NCBI RefSeq assembly: GCF_050586465.1
Contig: NZ_JBOCEG010000001.1
Location: 124,001 to 188,000, forward strand
Direction: 5' to 3'
DNA from: CAJXYS01 sp913063035
Lineage (GTDB): Bacteria > Pseudomonadota > Alphaproteobacteria > Rhodobacterales > Rhodobacteraceae
Length of the DNA: 64,000 nucleotides
The notes beneath the pieces are model-generated. The model saw nothing but the letters and a program-made list of their open reading frames with translations, did not search any database and was not told where the DNA came from. Positions within the stretch are counted from its first letter, which is position 1. Each line of letters opens with the position of its first letter. Made by a program: the position numbers and the translations under genes. This document shows positions 42,066 through 50,107 of this stretch, piece after piece.

Positions 42066-44225
42066 TCAGTCGATCTTGCCGATCGAGAAGAACATCGTCT
42101 CGCCGGAATGATCGTCCACGCCGTCGTTGTCGGTCGAGACCCAGGCGGTTCCGTCGGCCTGGATGGCCAGGCCTTCGACCTTGTCGAGCACGTAGCCGCC
42201 CGTCGCGGTGAGTTCGGGGATCAGGTCGCGGACCTCTTCCTTGGTCACCACCGGCAGCGTGCCGCCGAGCGGCGCGGGCTGCATCTGGTCCAGCGAGACG
42301 CGGAAGATCTTCTTGGTCACCGCGGCATCGGCATGCTGGTTGTCCCGCTCGATGACGTAGACGTGATCGCCATGGGCGGTAATCTCCGACAGGCCCACCC
42401 AGCCGGTCGCCGGCTCGGCCTTGGGATAATGCACCGCGCCCCATTCGCCGGTCTCGAGGTTGTAGGAGACCAGCTTGACGTGGTTCTTCGGATCATCGTC
42501 CCATTCACGCTGGATCGCGATCCAGAGCGTGTCGCCGAGCCTTGTGATGCCTTCGGACGCGTGCCGGCGTTCGACGGCCATCAACTCCTTGGGGAAGGGG
42601 ATGACCTCGGCGATCTCGCCATCGGCCGCGACGTGGTAGATCGCATGCAGGATGCCGCGGCCCGGCCGACCTTCGGAGACCACGTAGAAGCCGCCCTCGC
42701 CGTCGAGCGTGATGCCTTCCATGTCCATCAGCTGCGCCGGGCGGCCGGCGCGCGTCACCGGAATGGCGTCCACGATCCGGGCCGGGGTCTGGCCGGGGTC
42801 GATGTGGAAGATCGTCGGCTGGAAGGCGTAGAAGCTGTCGTTCACCGCGTAGATCGTGCCGTCCTCGGCCGCGACCATGCCGGAATTCGCACCCCAGCCG
42901 ATCAGCCTGTCGGCGCCTTCCGAGGTCAGGTGCGGATAGACCGCGGGCGCGTCCTGGTATTCGAAGATCATCACATGGGCGCGCGCCGCGCCGTCCTCGA
43001 GGCCGTCATACTCGTTCGCCGTGGCGAGGAGGCCGCGCTCGGGAATGGCCACCGCGCCTTCGGGCGAGATGCCCGAGGGCAGCAACTGGGTCAGGACCGG
43101 GTTGGCGGGATCGGTCACGTCGTAGACGCCGATGATCGAGGACCGCTCGGCGAGAAGGAAGACATAGGGCGTGCCGTTGAAGACCGCGAATTCCATGCCC
43201 TCGGGTTCGACACCCTTCGAGTCCGACCGCTTGTCCGGGTAATGGCCGATCTGGACGATGGCATGCTCGAAGCTGGTGCCGCTTTCCCAGACGACCGTGC
43301 CGTCCTTGTGGAAGATGGTCATGCCGCGCGCGCCGCCGTCCATGTCGCCCTCGTTGGCGATGGCGAAATGGTCGTCGTCGATCCACTGCAGCCCGTCAGG
43401 CTCGCGCAGGCGGTTCTTCTGGCTGGCGGTGAAGGTCAGCGCGGCGCGCTCGTCCTCGACGTCGATGTTGTCGAGATCCACGCCGCCGGCCGAGAAATGC
43501 GACACGATCGAGCCGTCGCGTGCGACGACGGCGATGTGGTTGTTCTCCTGCAGCGTCACCGCGGTCTCGCCCAGCCCGTTGATGTCGGCGAATTCCGGCT
43601 CGGGGTCTTCCGGGGCGACATCGGCCAGGCCGGTCAGGTCGGCCCGGGTCAGGCTGGTGCAGTCGAGCGTACCGTCGGTCACGTCGATCATCACCAGGTT
43701 TCCGGCGGGCATCTGGGGCACGCGGCCGTCGCCGGCGTCTTCGTCACGCTCGTTCTCGATGGCGATCGAGATGAAGGAGCCGTCCGGCGCAGCGGCGGTC
43801 GAATCGGGCTGGCCGCCCAGGTCGCAGCGCGCCAGCTCGGTCATGGAGGGCACGTCGATGGCCTTCACCATGCCCGATGGCTGGGTGTAGCTTTCCGAGG
43901 TGTTGATGCCCACGAAGGCGGTGGTGCCGATGATCGAGACCGCGGTCGGCTCGCCGTCCATTTCCATCACGCCGAGAGGCTTGGGGTTGGCCGGGTCGGT
44001 GATGTCGATCGCTCCGATCACGCCGCCGGGGCTGTCGGAGTAGACCAGCGTCATCCCGTCGGCCGTGACCGAGATGATCTCGGGCGCGGTTTCGTCCGGC
44101 GCGGCGCCGGACCAGTTGGATGCGACCGGGAAGGACGCGATGCGGTTGAAATTCATCTCGGCCGCGGCGGGAAGCGCCGCAACCAGTGCCAGCGCCGAGC
44201 TGGCAGTCAGAAGCTTCGGGGACAT
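42066..44225 (-). CDS. Exported choice-of-anchor/phytase-like beta-propeller protein
   Basis: A 719-residue secreted protein. Signal peptide ~1-22 (ALAA-type site before EMNFNR). Residues ~30-420 form a beta-propeller with repeats such as VYSDSPGGVIGAIDITDPANPKPLG and IGVYDVTDPANPV (choice-of-anchor-I-like); residues ~440-715 match the esterase-like activity of phytase family (DMEGITLDGEGGFYVVSEG, SEGITRLGDTLW, DKVEGLAIQADG). Acidic loops (DNDGVDDHSGE) suggest Ca2+ binding. Likely a periplasmic or surface phosphohydrolase or adhesion protein; activity not proven. Confidence 0.82.
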   Translation of the reverse strand: MSPKLLTASSALALVAALPAAAEMNFNRIASFPVASNWSGAAPDETAPEIISVTADGMTLVYSDSPGGVIGAIDITDPANPKPLGVMEMDGEPTAVSIIGTTAFVGINTSESYTQPSGMVKAIDVPSMTELARCDLGGQPDSTAAAPDGSFISIAIENERDEDAGDGRVPQMPAGNLVMIDVTDGTLDCTSLTRADLTGLADVAPEDPEPEFADINGLGETAVTLQENNHIAVVARDGSIVSHFSAGGVDLDNIDVEDERAALTFTASQKNRLREPDGLQWIDDDHFAIANEGDMDGGARGMTIFHKDGTVVWESGTSFEHAIVQIGHYPDKRSDSKGVEPEGMEFAVFNGTPYVFLLAERSSIIGVYDVTDPANPVLTQLLPSGISPEGAVAIPERGLLATANEYDGLEDGAARAHVMIFEYQDAPAVYPHLTSEGADRLIGWGANSGMVAAEDGTIYAVNDSFYAFQPTIFHIDPGQTPARIVDAIPVTRAGRPAQLMDMEGITLDGEGGFYVVSEGRPGRGILHAIYHVAADGEIAEVIPFPKELMAVERRHASEGITRLGDTLWIAIQREWDDDPKNHVKLVSYNLETGEWGAVHYPKAEPATGWVGLSEITAHGDHVYVIERDNQHADAAVTKKIFRVSLDQMQPAPLGGTLPVVTKEEVRDLIPELTATGGYVLDKVEGLAIQADGTAWVSTDNDGVDDHSGETMFFSIGKID

Positions 44226-44307
44226 GGTGCACTCCGGTTATGGGTGTCTGCGATCCCGGAGTGACGTCAATCCATGACATGCGCGTGACGGATGTCTAGC
44301 GGTTCTG

Positions 44308-44350
44308 TAAAATGCGCCGCCGGGCCCGGTGCGGTCACCGGGCCCGGCGG
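44308..44350 (-). terminator. Intrinsic terminator of the gabD-like gene
   Basis: A 15-bp perfect stem (44317-44331 with 44336-44350, loop CGGT). On the minus strand it is followed by CGCATTTTACAG, placing a short T run after the hairpin, 21 bases past the aldehyde dehydrogenase stop. Confidence 0.75.
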
Positions 44351-44371
44351 GCATGCGTGTTTGCAACGGCT

Positions 44372-45847
44372 TCAGATGCTCATGCAGAGATATTTCATCT
44401 CGGTGAACTCGTCGATGCCGTGGCGCGAGCCCTCGCGGCCCAGCCCGGACTGCTTGACCCCGCCGAAGGGCGCCACCTCGGTCGAGATCAGGCCGGTGTT
44501 GATGCCGACCATGCCGTATTCCAGCGCCTCGGCGACCCGCCAGACGCGGCCGAGATCGCTGGCGTAGAAATAGGAGGCCAGGCCGAAGATCGTGTCGTTG
44601 GCCTTGGCGATCACGTCCTCCTCGTTCTCGAAGCGGAAGAGCGGTGCGACGGGGCCGAAGGTTTCCTCGGTGCTGACCTTCATGTCCTGGGTCACGCCCG
44701 TCAGAACGGTCGGTTCGAAGAAGGTGCCGCCCTTCTCGTGGCGCTTGCCGCCGGCGACGATCTTGGCGCCCTTGGAAAGCGCGTCGGCGATGTGCTCCTC
44801 GACCTTCTTGACGGCATCCTCGGTGATCAGCGGCCCGGCGGTGGTGCCGTCCTCGAACCCGTCGCCCACCTGCATCCTGCGCGTGGCCGCGGCGAGTTTC
44901 TCGGCGAAGGCGTCGTAGACGCCGGCCTGCACGTAGATGCGGTTGGCGCAGACGCAGGTCTGGCCGTTATTGCGGTACTTGGAGATCATCGCGCCCTCGA
45001 CCGCGGCGTCGAGATCGGCGTCGTCGAAGACGATGAAGGGCGCGTTGCCGCCGAGCTCCATCGAGGCCTTCTTGATCTGGTCGGCCGACTGGCGCATCAG
45101 GATGCGGCCCACCTCGGTCGAGCCGGTGAAGGTGATCTTCGCGATGATCGGGTTCTCGCAGAATTCCTTGCCGATGGCGGAGGCCCTGGACGAGGTCACG
45201 ACGGACAGCACCCCCCTGGGCACGCCGGCGCGCTCGGCGAGGACCGCCATGGCGAGCGCCGAAAGCGGCGTTTCCGAGGCGGGTCGCGCGACGAAGGCGC
45301 AGCCGGCGGCCAGCGCGGGCGCCACCTTGCGCGCGATCATCGCGTTGGGGAAGTTCCACGGCGTGATCGAGGCCGCGACGCCCACGGGTTGCTTAAGCAC
45401 CACGATGCGCTTGTCGGGCTGGTGGCCGGGGATCGTCTCGCCGTAGACGCGCTTGGCTTCCTCGCCGAACCACTCGATGAAGGAGGCGCCGTAGAGGATC
45501 TCGCCCTTGGCCTCGGCCAGGGGCTTGCCCATCTCGGCGGTCAGGATCACGGCAAGATCGTCGGCGTTCTCGACCATGAGATCGTACCACTTGCGCAGGA
45601 TCGCCGCGCGCTCCTTGCCGGTCTTGGCGGCCCAGGCCTTCTGTGCATCGCGCGCGGCCTCGATGGCGCGGCGGACCTCGGCCACGCCGAGATCGGCGAC
45701 CGGCGTCAGCACGTCGCCGCGGGCGGGATTGGTCACGTCGAAGGTGGCGCCGTCCCCGGCATCGATCCACGCGCCCGCGACATAGGCCTGTGCGCGCAGC
45801 AGATCGGGGTCCTTCAGCATGGAAATCAGGTCTGTCGTGTCGCGCAT
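44372..45847 (-). CDS. gabD: NAD(P)-dependent succinate-semialdehyde dehydrogenase-like ALDH
   Basis: A 491-residue aldehyde dehydrogenase closest in pattern to GabD. Catalytic Cys 298 (NNGQTCVCANRI) and Glu 264 (SMELGGNAP), ITPWNFPNAMIARK at ~161-174. The cofactor lysine of the usual KPA(S/E)xTP motif is Arg here (FVARPASETP, residue 198). It would oxidise succinate semialdehyde (from GABA or related omega-amino acids) to succinate; glutarate semialdehyde is possible. Last gene of the minus-strand catabolic run, followed by a terminator. Start at 45847 by homology. Confidence 0.88.
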   Translation of the reverse strand: MRDTTDLISMLKDPDLLRAQAYVAGAWIDAGDGATFDVTNPARGDVLTPVADLGVAEVRRAIEAARDAQKAWAAKTGKERAAILRKWYDLMVENADDLAVILTAEMGKPLAEAKGEILYGASFIEWFGEEAKRVYGETIPGHQPDKRIVVLKQPVGVAASITPWNFPNAMIARKVAPALAAGCAFVARPASETPLSALAMAVLAERAGVPRGVLSVVTSSRASAIGKEFCENPIIAKITFTGSTEVGRILMRQSADQIKKASMELGGNAPFIVFDDADLDAAVEGAMISKYRNNGQTCVCANRIYVQAGVYDAFAEKLAAATRRMQVGDGFEDGTTAGPLITEDAVKKVEEHIADALSKGAKIVAGGKRHEKGGTFFEPTVLTGVTQDMKVSTEETFGPVAPLFRFENEEDVIAKANDTIFGLASYFYASDLGRVWRVAEALEYGMVGINTGLISTEVAPFGGVKQSGLGREGSRHGIDEFTEMKYLCMSI

Positions 45848-45927
45848 GGCTCGGTCTCCGCTATCTGGAATGGCTGGGGAATGGGTGCCACAGCCCCTTG
45901 CCATCCGCAAGATGCCCGCGCGCCGCG

Positions 45928-46305
45928 TCAGTGCCCCGTCGCGGGGATCACGTCGTCGTCTTCCAGGTAGCCGCCCATCTCGATCGAGATCAGGTGCAGG
46001 TCGACCCGGCCGGGATTCTCGATCCAGTGCCGGGCGCCGACCGCGAGATCGAGGGTATCGCCCTCGAGCAGGTCGCGCGGTTCGTCGTCGACGCTGGCGC
46101 GCGCCGCGCCCTGCAGCACGACCCAGTGCTCGACACGGTGGAAATGCGCCTCCGTCTCGGTGCGGGCGCCGGGACGGATCACGCGGTGGCGCACGAGGCA
46201 GCGCGGATGGTGGCTGGCGACATGCTCGCCGCCCCAGCGCGTGGGGCGCCAGCGCGCCTTGAGGCTGTCGAGCAGGCTTGCCGGAACCGGAACTGTCTGT
46301 GTCAT
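45928..46305 (-). CDS. Cupin, mannose-6-phosphate isomerase type II-like
   Basis: A 125-residue single cupin resembling the C-terminal isomerase domain of bifunctional mannose-1-P guanylyltransferase/PMI: RPWGGEHV-like start (here RPTRWGGEHVASHHPRC), EAHFHRVEHWVVLQGAARASVDDE with metal-binding His/Glu, LLEGDTLDLAVGARHWIENPG and a C-terminal ISIEMGGYLEDDDVI. May isomerise mannose/fructose phosphates or be a stand-alone cupin sensor. An AGGGGGAGG ribosome-binding site supports the start. Confidence 0.83.
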   Translation of the reverse strand: MTQTVPVPASLLDSLKARWRPTRWGGEHVASHHPRCLVRHRVIRPGARTETEAHFHRVEHWVVLQGAARASVDDEPRDLLEGDTLDLAVGARHWIENPGRVDLHLISIEMGGYLEDDDVIPATGH

Positions 46306-46360
46306 CGGGCCTCCCCCTTGGAATGGGGGCAAGGCTAGGGAAAAGGCGGTTAACGTGCGC

Positions 46361-47362
46361 TTAAGGGCCTCCGAAACGCGCCTGCCAGGTCGGATGCGTG
46401 TCGCCGGGCGCCGGTTGCGCCGCGTGGACGCCGCGCGCGATGGCCCGCGCCAGGCAGAGCGCCGCCGCGTGTCCCAGGCGCAGCGGGTCCCAGGTCGGGT
46501 CCGGCAAGGGCCGCGCGCCCGTGGCGGCGGCGAAGACCAGGTCGCCGTCGAAGGGCGTGTGGCTCGGGACGATGGCGCGGGCCATGCCGTCATGGGCGGC
46601 GGTGGCCAGCCGCGTCGCCTCGGCCTGGGTCAGCCGGGCGTCGGTCGCCACGATCGCTATGGTGGTGTTGCCGCCGGTATCGACCTGGGCGGCCGGGTCC
46701 GGCTCGTGGCCCGGCTGCCAGTCGGCGGCCATGCCGAGCCCGCCGAACTCGTCATCCATCTCGTAGGGCGCCGCCCAGAAATTTGGCCGGCCCTGCTGGA
46801 TCACCGACCCGAGGGCATTGACCGCGACCAGCGCGCCCACGGTAATCCCGTTCTCCATCACCACCGAGGCCGATCCGAGTCCGCCTTTCAGGTCCTGCGT
46901 CGTCGCCCCGCAGCCCGCCCCCGTGCTGCCGAGCGCGAACGCGGCGCCCGCGGCATCGAGCGCCGCCCGCCCGAGCGGCTTGTAAGGGTTGTCGGCCCAG
47001 GCCTTGTCGCCCCCGTTCAACAGGTCGAACAGGATCGCGCCGGGCACGATCGGCACCCGCGCATCGCCCACGGCGAAGCCGCGGCCCATGGCGCGCAGCC
47101 CGTCGGCCACGCCCGAGGCCGCGTCGAGCCCGAAGGCCGACCCGCCCGACAGCACCAGCGCGTCTACCTCCTGCACCAGCCGGTCCGGGGCCAGCAGGTC
47201 GGTCTCGCGCGTGCCGGGGGCCCCGCCCATGACGTGGACGGCAGCGGTGAAGGGCGCATCGCCAAGCAGAACGCTCACGCCCGATTTCAGCCGGTCGTCG
47301 GACGCGTTGCCGACCTTCAGGCCCGGCACGTCGGTGATCAGGTTGCGTTTGCCCGGTTTCAT
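46361..47362 (-). CDS. P1-family (S58) N-terminal-nucleophile peptidase/amidase, NylC-like
   Basis: A 333-residue DmpA/NylC-fold hydrolase. Autocleavage is predicted between Asn 232 and Thr 233 in TGGNTTIAIVATDA, making Thr 233 the N-terminal nucleophile; Lys 159 (TQDLKGGLGSAS), Asn 182 (VNALG) and Asp 272/274 (HTPFDGDLVF) fit the supporting catalytic residues. DmpA uses Ser; the N|T junction is that of nylon-oligomer hydrolase NylC and related amidases. The natural substrate is probably a small amide, beta-peptide or omega-amino-acid conjugate. The frame extends 9 codons upstream (ATG at 47389) into the SDR gene; the start chosen avoids overlap and has an AGG site. Confidence 0.87.
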   Translation of the reverse strand: MKPGKRNLITDVPGLKVGNASDDRLKSGVSVLLGDAPFTAAVHVMGGAPGTRETDLLAPDRLVQEVDALVLSGGSAFGLDAASGVADGLRAMGRGFAVGDARVPIVPGAILFDLLNGGDKAWADNPYKPLGRAALDAAGAAFALGSTGAGCGATTQDLKGGLGSASVVMENGITVGALVAVNALGSVIQQGRPNFWAAPYEMDDEFGGLGMAADWQPGHEPDPAAQVDTGGNTTIAIVATDARLTQAEATRLATAAHDGMARAIVPSHTPFDGDLVFAAATGARPLPDPTWDPLRLGHAAALCLARAIARGVHAAQPAPGDTHPTWQARFGGP

Positions 47363-47369
47363 CGCGGCC

Positions 47370-48110
47370 TCAGATGCAGCGCCCGCCATCGACCTCGAGC
47401 ACGGCGCCCGTCACCATCCCTGCCTCGTCCGAGCAGAGATAGCAGGCCGCGTTGCCCATGTCCCCGGGTGTCGAGAACCGGCCGAGCGGAATGGTGGAAA
47501 GGAACTTCGCCCGCGTCTCGGGCGTGTCGCCGCCCATGAAGCTGGCCAGCAGCGGGGTCTCTCCGGCGACGGGGGCCAGCGCGTTGACCCGGATGCCGTC
47601 GGGGGCAAGCTCCACCGCCATGGTCTTGGTCGCGGTGATCATCCAGCCCTTGGAGGCGTTGTACCAGTTGAGCTGCGCACGCGGGCTGATCCCGGCCGTC
47701 GAGGCAACGTTCAGGATCGTGCCATGCCCGGCTTTCTTCATCGCCGGGACGGCGTGCCGCGCGGTCAGGTAGACCGATTTGCAATTCACCGCGAAAACCC
47801 GGTCGAAGGCGTCCTCGGGCACGTCCTCGAGGGCGCCGCGCTCATGGGTGATGCCGGCATTGTTGACGAGAATGTCGACCCGCCCCCAGGCGTCCAGCGC
47901 GGCGGCGCACATCGCGGCCACGCTGTCGCTGTCCGAGACATCGACCGCCTGCGCCACCCCGCCCAGTTCGGCCGCGATCTCCCGGGCCGCCTGCGCGTTG
48001 ATGTCGGCCACCATGACGGTCGCGCCCTCGGCCGCGAATTTTCGCGCGATCCCGGCCCCGAAGCCCGAGCCTCCGCCGGTGACGATCGCCGTTTTTCCGT
48101 GAAGTCTCAT
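47370..48110 (-). CDS. Short-chain dehydrogenase/reductase (3-oxoacyl/glucose type)
   Basis: A 246-residue classical SDR: TGGGSGFGAGIA (~10-21), NNAG (~87-90), catalytic Ser in VASTAGISP, and YNASK (Tyr/Lys about 154/158), ending with the substrate-loop and C-terminal GAVLEVDGGRCI. Intact, unlike the SDR at 27661. NAD(P)-dependent oxidation of a hydroxy substrate; specificity unknown. The next gene downstream is the NylC-like hydrolase, 7 bases away, so they are likely cotranscribed. Confidence 0.9.
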   Translation of the reverse strand: MRLHGKTAIVTGGGSGFGAGIARKFAAEGATVMVADINAQAAREIAAELGGVAQAVDVSDSDSVAAMCAAALDAWGRVDILVNNAGITHERGALEDVPEDAFDRVFAVNCKSVYLTARHAVPAMKKAGHGTILNVASTAGISPRAQLNWYNASKGWMITATKTMAVELAPDGIRVNALAPVAGETPLLASFMGGDTPETRAKFLSTIPLGRFSTPGDMGNAACYLCSDEAGMVTGAVLEVDGGRCI

Positions 48111-48174
48111 GTCGTCCCGCCTCCCGTCTGTCCGCCCGACTGTTCGCCAGCCGGGCGTGAAAGGCAAGGGTGGG

Positions 48175-48279
48175 TCACCCCTGGCAGGCCAGTTCGCCGG
48201 CCATGCGCCGCGCCGGCCGGCGGATCGGTGCGCCGATCGCCATGGCGATGGCGAAGCCGGGCGACGTGCAGAAGCACAT
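48175..48279 (-). CDS. Possible 34-codon ORF
   Basis: A short ORF in the 233-base gap between the zinc-ribbon and SDR genes, same strand. It encodes a Cys-containing, mildly hydrophobic start (MCFCTSPGFAIAMAIG) and a basic middle (RRPARR). Nearly all third positions are G or C and an AGGG lies just upstream of the ATG. No family recognised; chance ORFs of this size are common at this GC content, so support is weak. The rest of the gap shows nothing. Confidence 0.3.
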   Translation of the reverse strand: MCFCTSPGFAIAMAIGAPIRRPARRMAGELACQG

Positions 48280-48343
48280 CACGGCCCTGCCAGCACGGCC
48301 GCGCGGGCCCGTGCGAGCATCGGAATGCTCCGTTGCGCCTCGA

Positions 48344-48583
48344 TCAGAAGTCGAAGAGCTCGCTCAGGAAGCTTTCCTTTTTCTTGCGCTTGTAGGGGCG
48401 CTGCGGGTCGTCGTAGCGCGGGGCCCGTTCGGGCTGGGGCGGCGGCGGCGGGGCGGCGCGCTCGATGATCTTGTCGAGTTCACCCCGGTCCAGCCAGACG
48501 CCGCGGCATTTCGGGCAGTAGTCGATCTCGACGCCGCTGCGATCCGCGATCACCAGGGTCTCTCCGTCGATAGGGCACTTCAT
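48344..48583 (-). CDS. TFIIB-type zinc-ribbon protein
   Basis: A 79-residue protein with a zf-TFIIB ribbon: CPID near the start, then DYCPKCRGVWLDRGELDKIIE. A Pro-rich linker follows, then a basic patch (KRKKKE) and the C-terminal tail SFLSELFDF, which looks like a docking motif. Found widely in proteobacteria; molecular role unknown. It follows the ALDH gene on the same strand after 69 bases; the start at 48583 is set by the ribbon. Confidence 0.85.
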   Translation of the reverse strand: MKCPIDGETLVIADRSGVEIDYCPKCRGVWLDRGELDKIIERAAPPPPPQPERAPRYDDPQRPYKRKKKESFLSELFDF

Positions 48584-48652
48584 GGGAGCGGGTCCTCCGT
48601 CACTGGGATACACCCGCTCAGATGGGGGCAGGACCGGGCCGCGGCAAGTCAC

Positions 48653-50107
48653 TCAGCCGTGATGCGCCGCCACCGTCTTGAGCGCCGAGAACCCGTAGAG
48701 CGCCTCGAAGCCCTTCTCACGGCCATGGCCGGATTTCCCGACGCCGCCGAAGGGCAGTTCGGCCCCGCCGCCCGCGCCGTAATTGTTGACGAAGACCTGG
48801 CCGGCGCGCAGCCGCTTGGCCAGCCGCATCTGCCGCCCGCCGTCCCGCGACCAGACGCTGGCCACCAGCCCGTAATCGGTGCCGTTCGCGATGGCGACCG
48901 CCTCGTCCTCGTCGTCGAACGGGATGACGCACTGCACGGGGCCGAAGATTTCCTCGCGTGCCAGGACATGCCCGGGCGTCACGCCGGCCAGCAGGACCGG
49001 CGCGACGTAGTGACCGCCGCCGGGCGCGTTGCCGACGATTTCGCCGCGCGCGGCCTCGGTCAGATCGCCGGCCCGGTCCAGGTATCCCTCGACGATCTGT
49101 TTCTGCCGGGCCGAGATCAGCGGTCCCACGTCGAGATCGGCCACCGCGGGTCCGGTGCGCAGCGCGCGGTAGCGGTCGGCCATGCGGGACAGCAGTGCGT
49201 CATGGATGCGCCGCTCCACCAGGATGCGCGAGGCGGCGGAACAGGTCTGCCCGGCGTTCTGGATGCCCGCGTTCACCAGGAAGGGCAGCGCCGCGTCGAG
49301 ATCGGCGTCGGCAAAGACCAGCTGCGGGGATTTGCCCCCGAGCTCCAGCGTGACCGGGACGATGTTGCGGGCCGCCGCGGTCTGCACCAGCGCCCCAACG
49401 CCCACGGAGCCGGTGAAGCTCAGGTGATCGACGCCCGGGTGCCCGGCCAGGGCGGCGCCGGCCTCTTCGCCCAGGCCCGGCACCACGTTCAGCGCGCCCG
49501 TGGGCAGGCCGGCCTCGGCGGCGATATGGGCGAAGGCCAGCGCGGTGAGGCAGGCCTCCTCGGCGGGCTTGAGGACGCAGGCATTGCCCATCGCCAGCGC
49601 CGCGCCGACGGACCGGCCGATGATCTGCATCGGGTAGTTCCAGGGCACGATATGGCCCGTCACGCCATGCGGCTCGCGCAGGGTGTAGACCGTGTACCCG
49701 TCGAGATAGGGGATCGTCTCGCCCATGACCTTGTCGGCCGCGCCGCCGTAGAATTCCATGTAGCGCGCCAGCGCGAGGGCGTCCGCGCGGGCCTGCTTCA
49801 GCGGTTTGCCGACATCCGTCGCCTCGATCTCGGCAAGCGTGTCGGCCCGCGCGGCGACCAGCTGGCCGATGCGGGACAGGATGCGGCCGCGCTCGGTCGC
49901 CGTCATCCGGCCCCAGTCGCCGTCGCGCGCGGCCCGGGCCGCGGCCACGGCGGCGTCGATGTCCGCCGCCCCGCCGCGTGCGATGGCCCCGATCCCGGAG
50001 CCGCTGGAGGGATCTTCCAGCGGCAGGGTCGCGCGGCCCTCTGGCGGCTGCCAGCGCCCCCCTATAAAGAGCTGTTCCGGGTCAAACCAGAGTTTATCCA
50101 GTGCCAT
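48653..50107 (-). CDS. NAD(P)-dependent aldehyde dehydrogenase (betaine-/aminoaldehyde type)
   Basis: A 484-residue ALDH: IVPWNYPMQIIGRS (~150-163), VLKPAEEACLTAL, Rossmann FTGSVGVG, catalytic Glu in LELGGKSPQ and Cys in QNAGQTCSAASRI (~281-293). The sequence resembles betaine-aldehyde and gamma-aminobutyraldehyde dehydrogenases. Its first bases overlap the end of the dipeptide-type ABC ATPase gene by 14, so it is translated from the transporter operon; a link between imported substrate and aldehyde oxidation is likely. Confidence 0.88.
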   Translation of the reverse strand: MALDKLWFDPEQLFIGGRWQPPEGRATLPLEDPSSGSGIGAIARGGAADIDAAVAAARAARDGDWGRMTATERGRILSRIGQLVAARADTLAEIEATDVGKPLKQARADALALARYMEFYGGAADKVMGETIPYLDGYTVYTLREPHGVTGHIVPWNYPMQIIGRSVGAALAMGNACVLKPAEEACLTALAFAHIAAEAGLPTGALNVVPGLGEEAGAALAGHPGVDHLSFTGSVGVGALVQTAAARNIVPVTLELGGKSPQLVFADADLDAALPFLVNAGIQNAGQTCSAASRILVERRIHDALLSRMADRYRALRTGPAVADLDVGPLISARQKQIVEGYLDRAGDLTEAARGEIVGNAPGGGHYVAPVLLAGVTPGHVLAREEIFGPVQCVIPFDDEDEAVAIANGTDYGLVASVWSRDGGRQMRLAKRLRAGQVFVNNYGAGGGAELPFGGVGKSGHGREKGFEALYGFSALKTVAAHHG

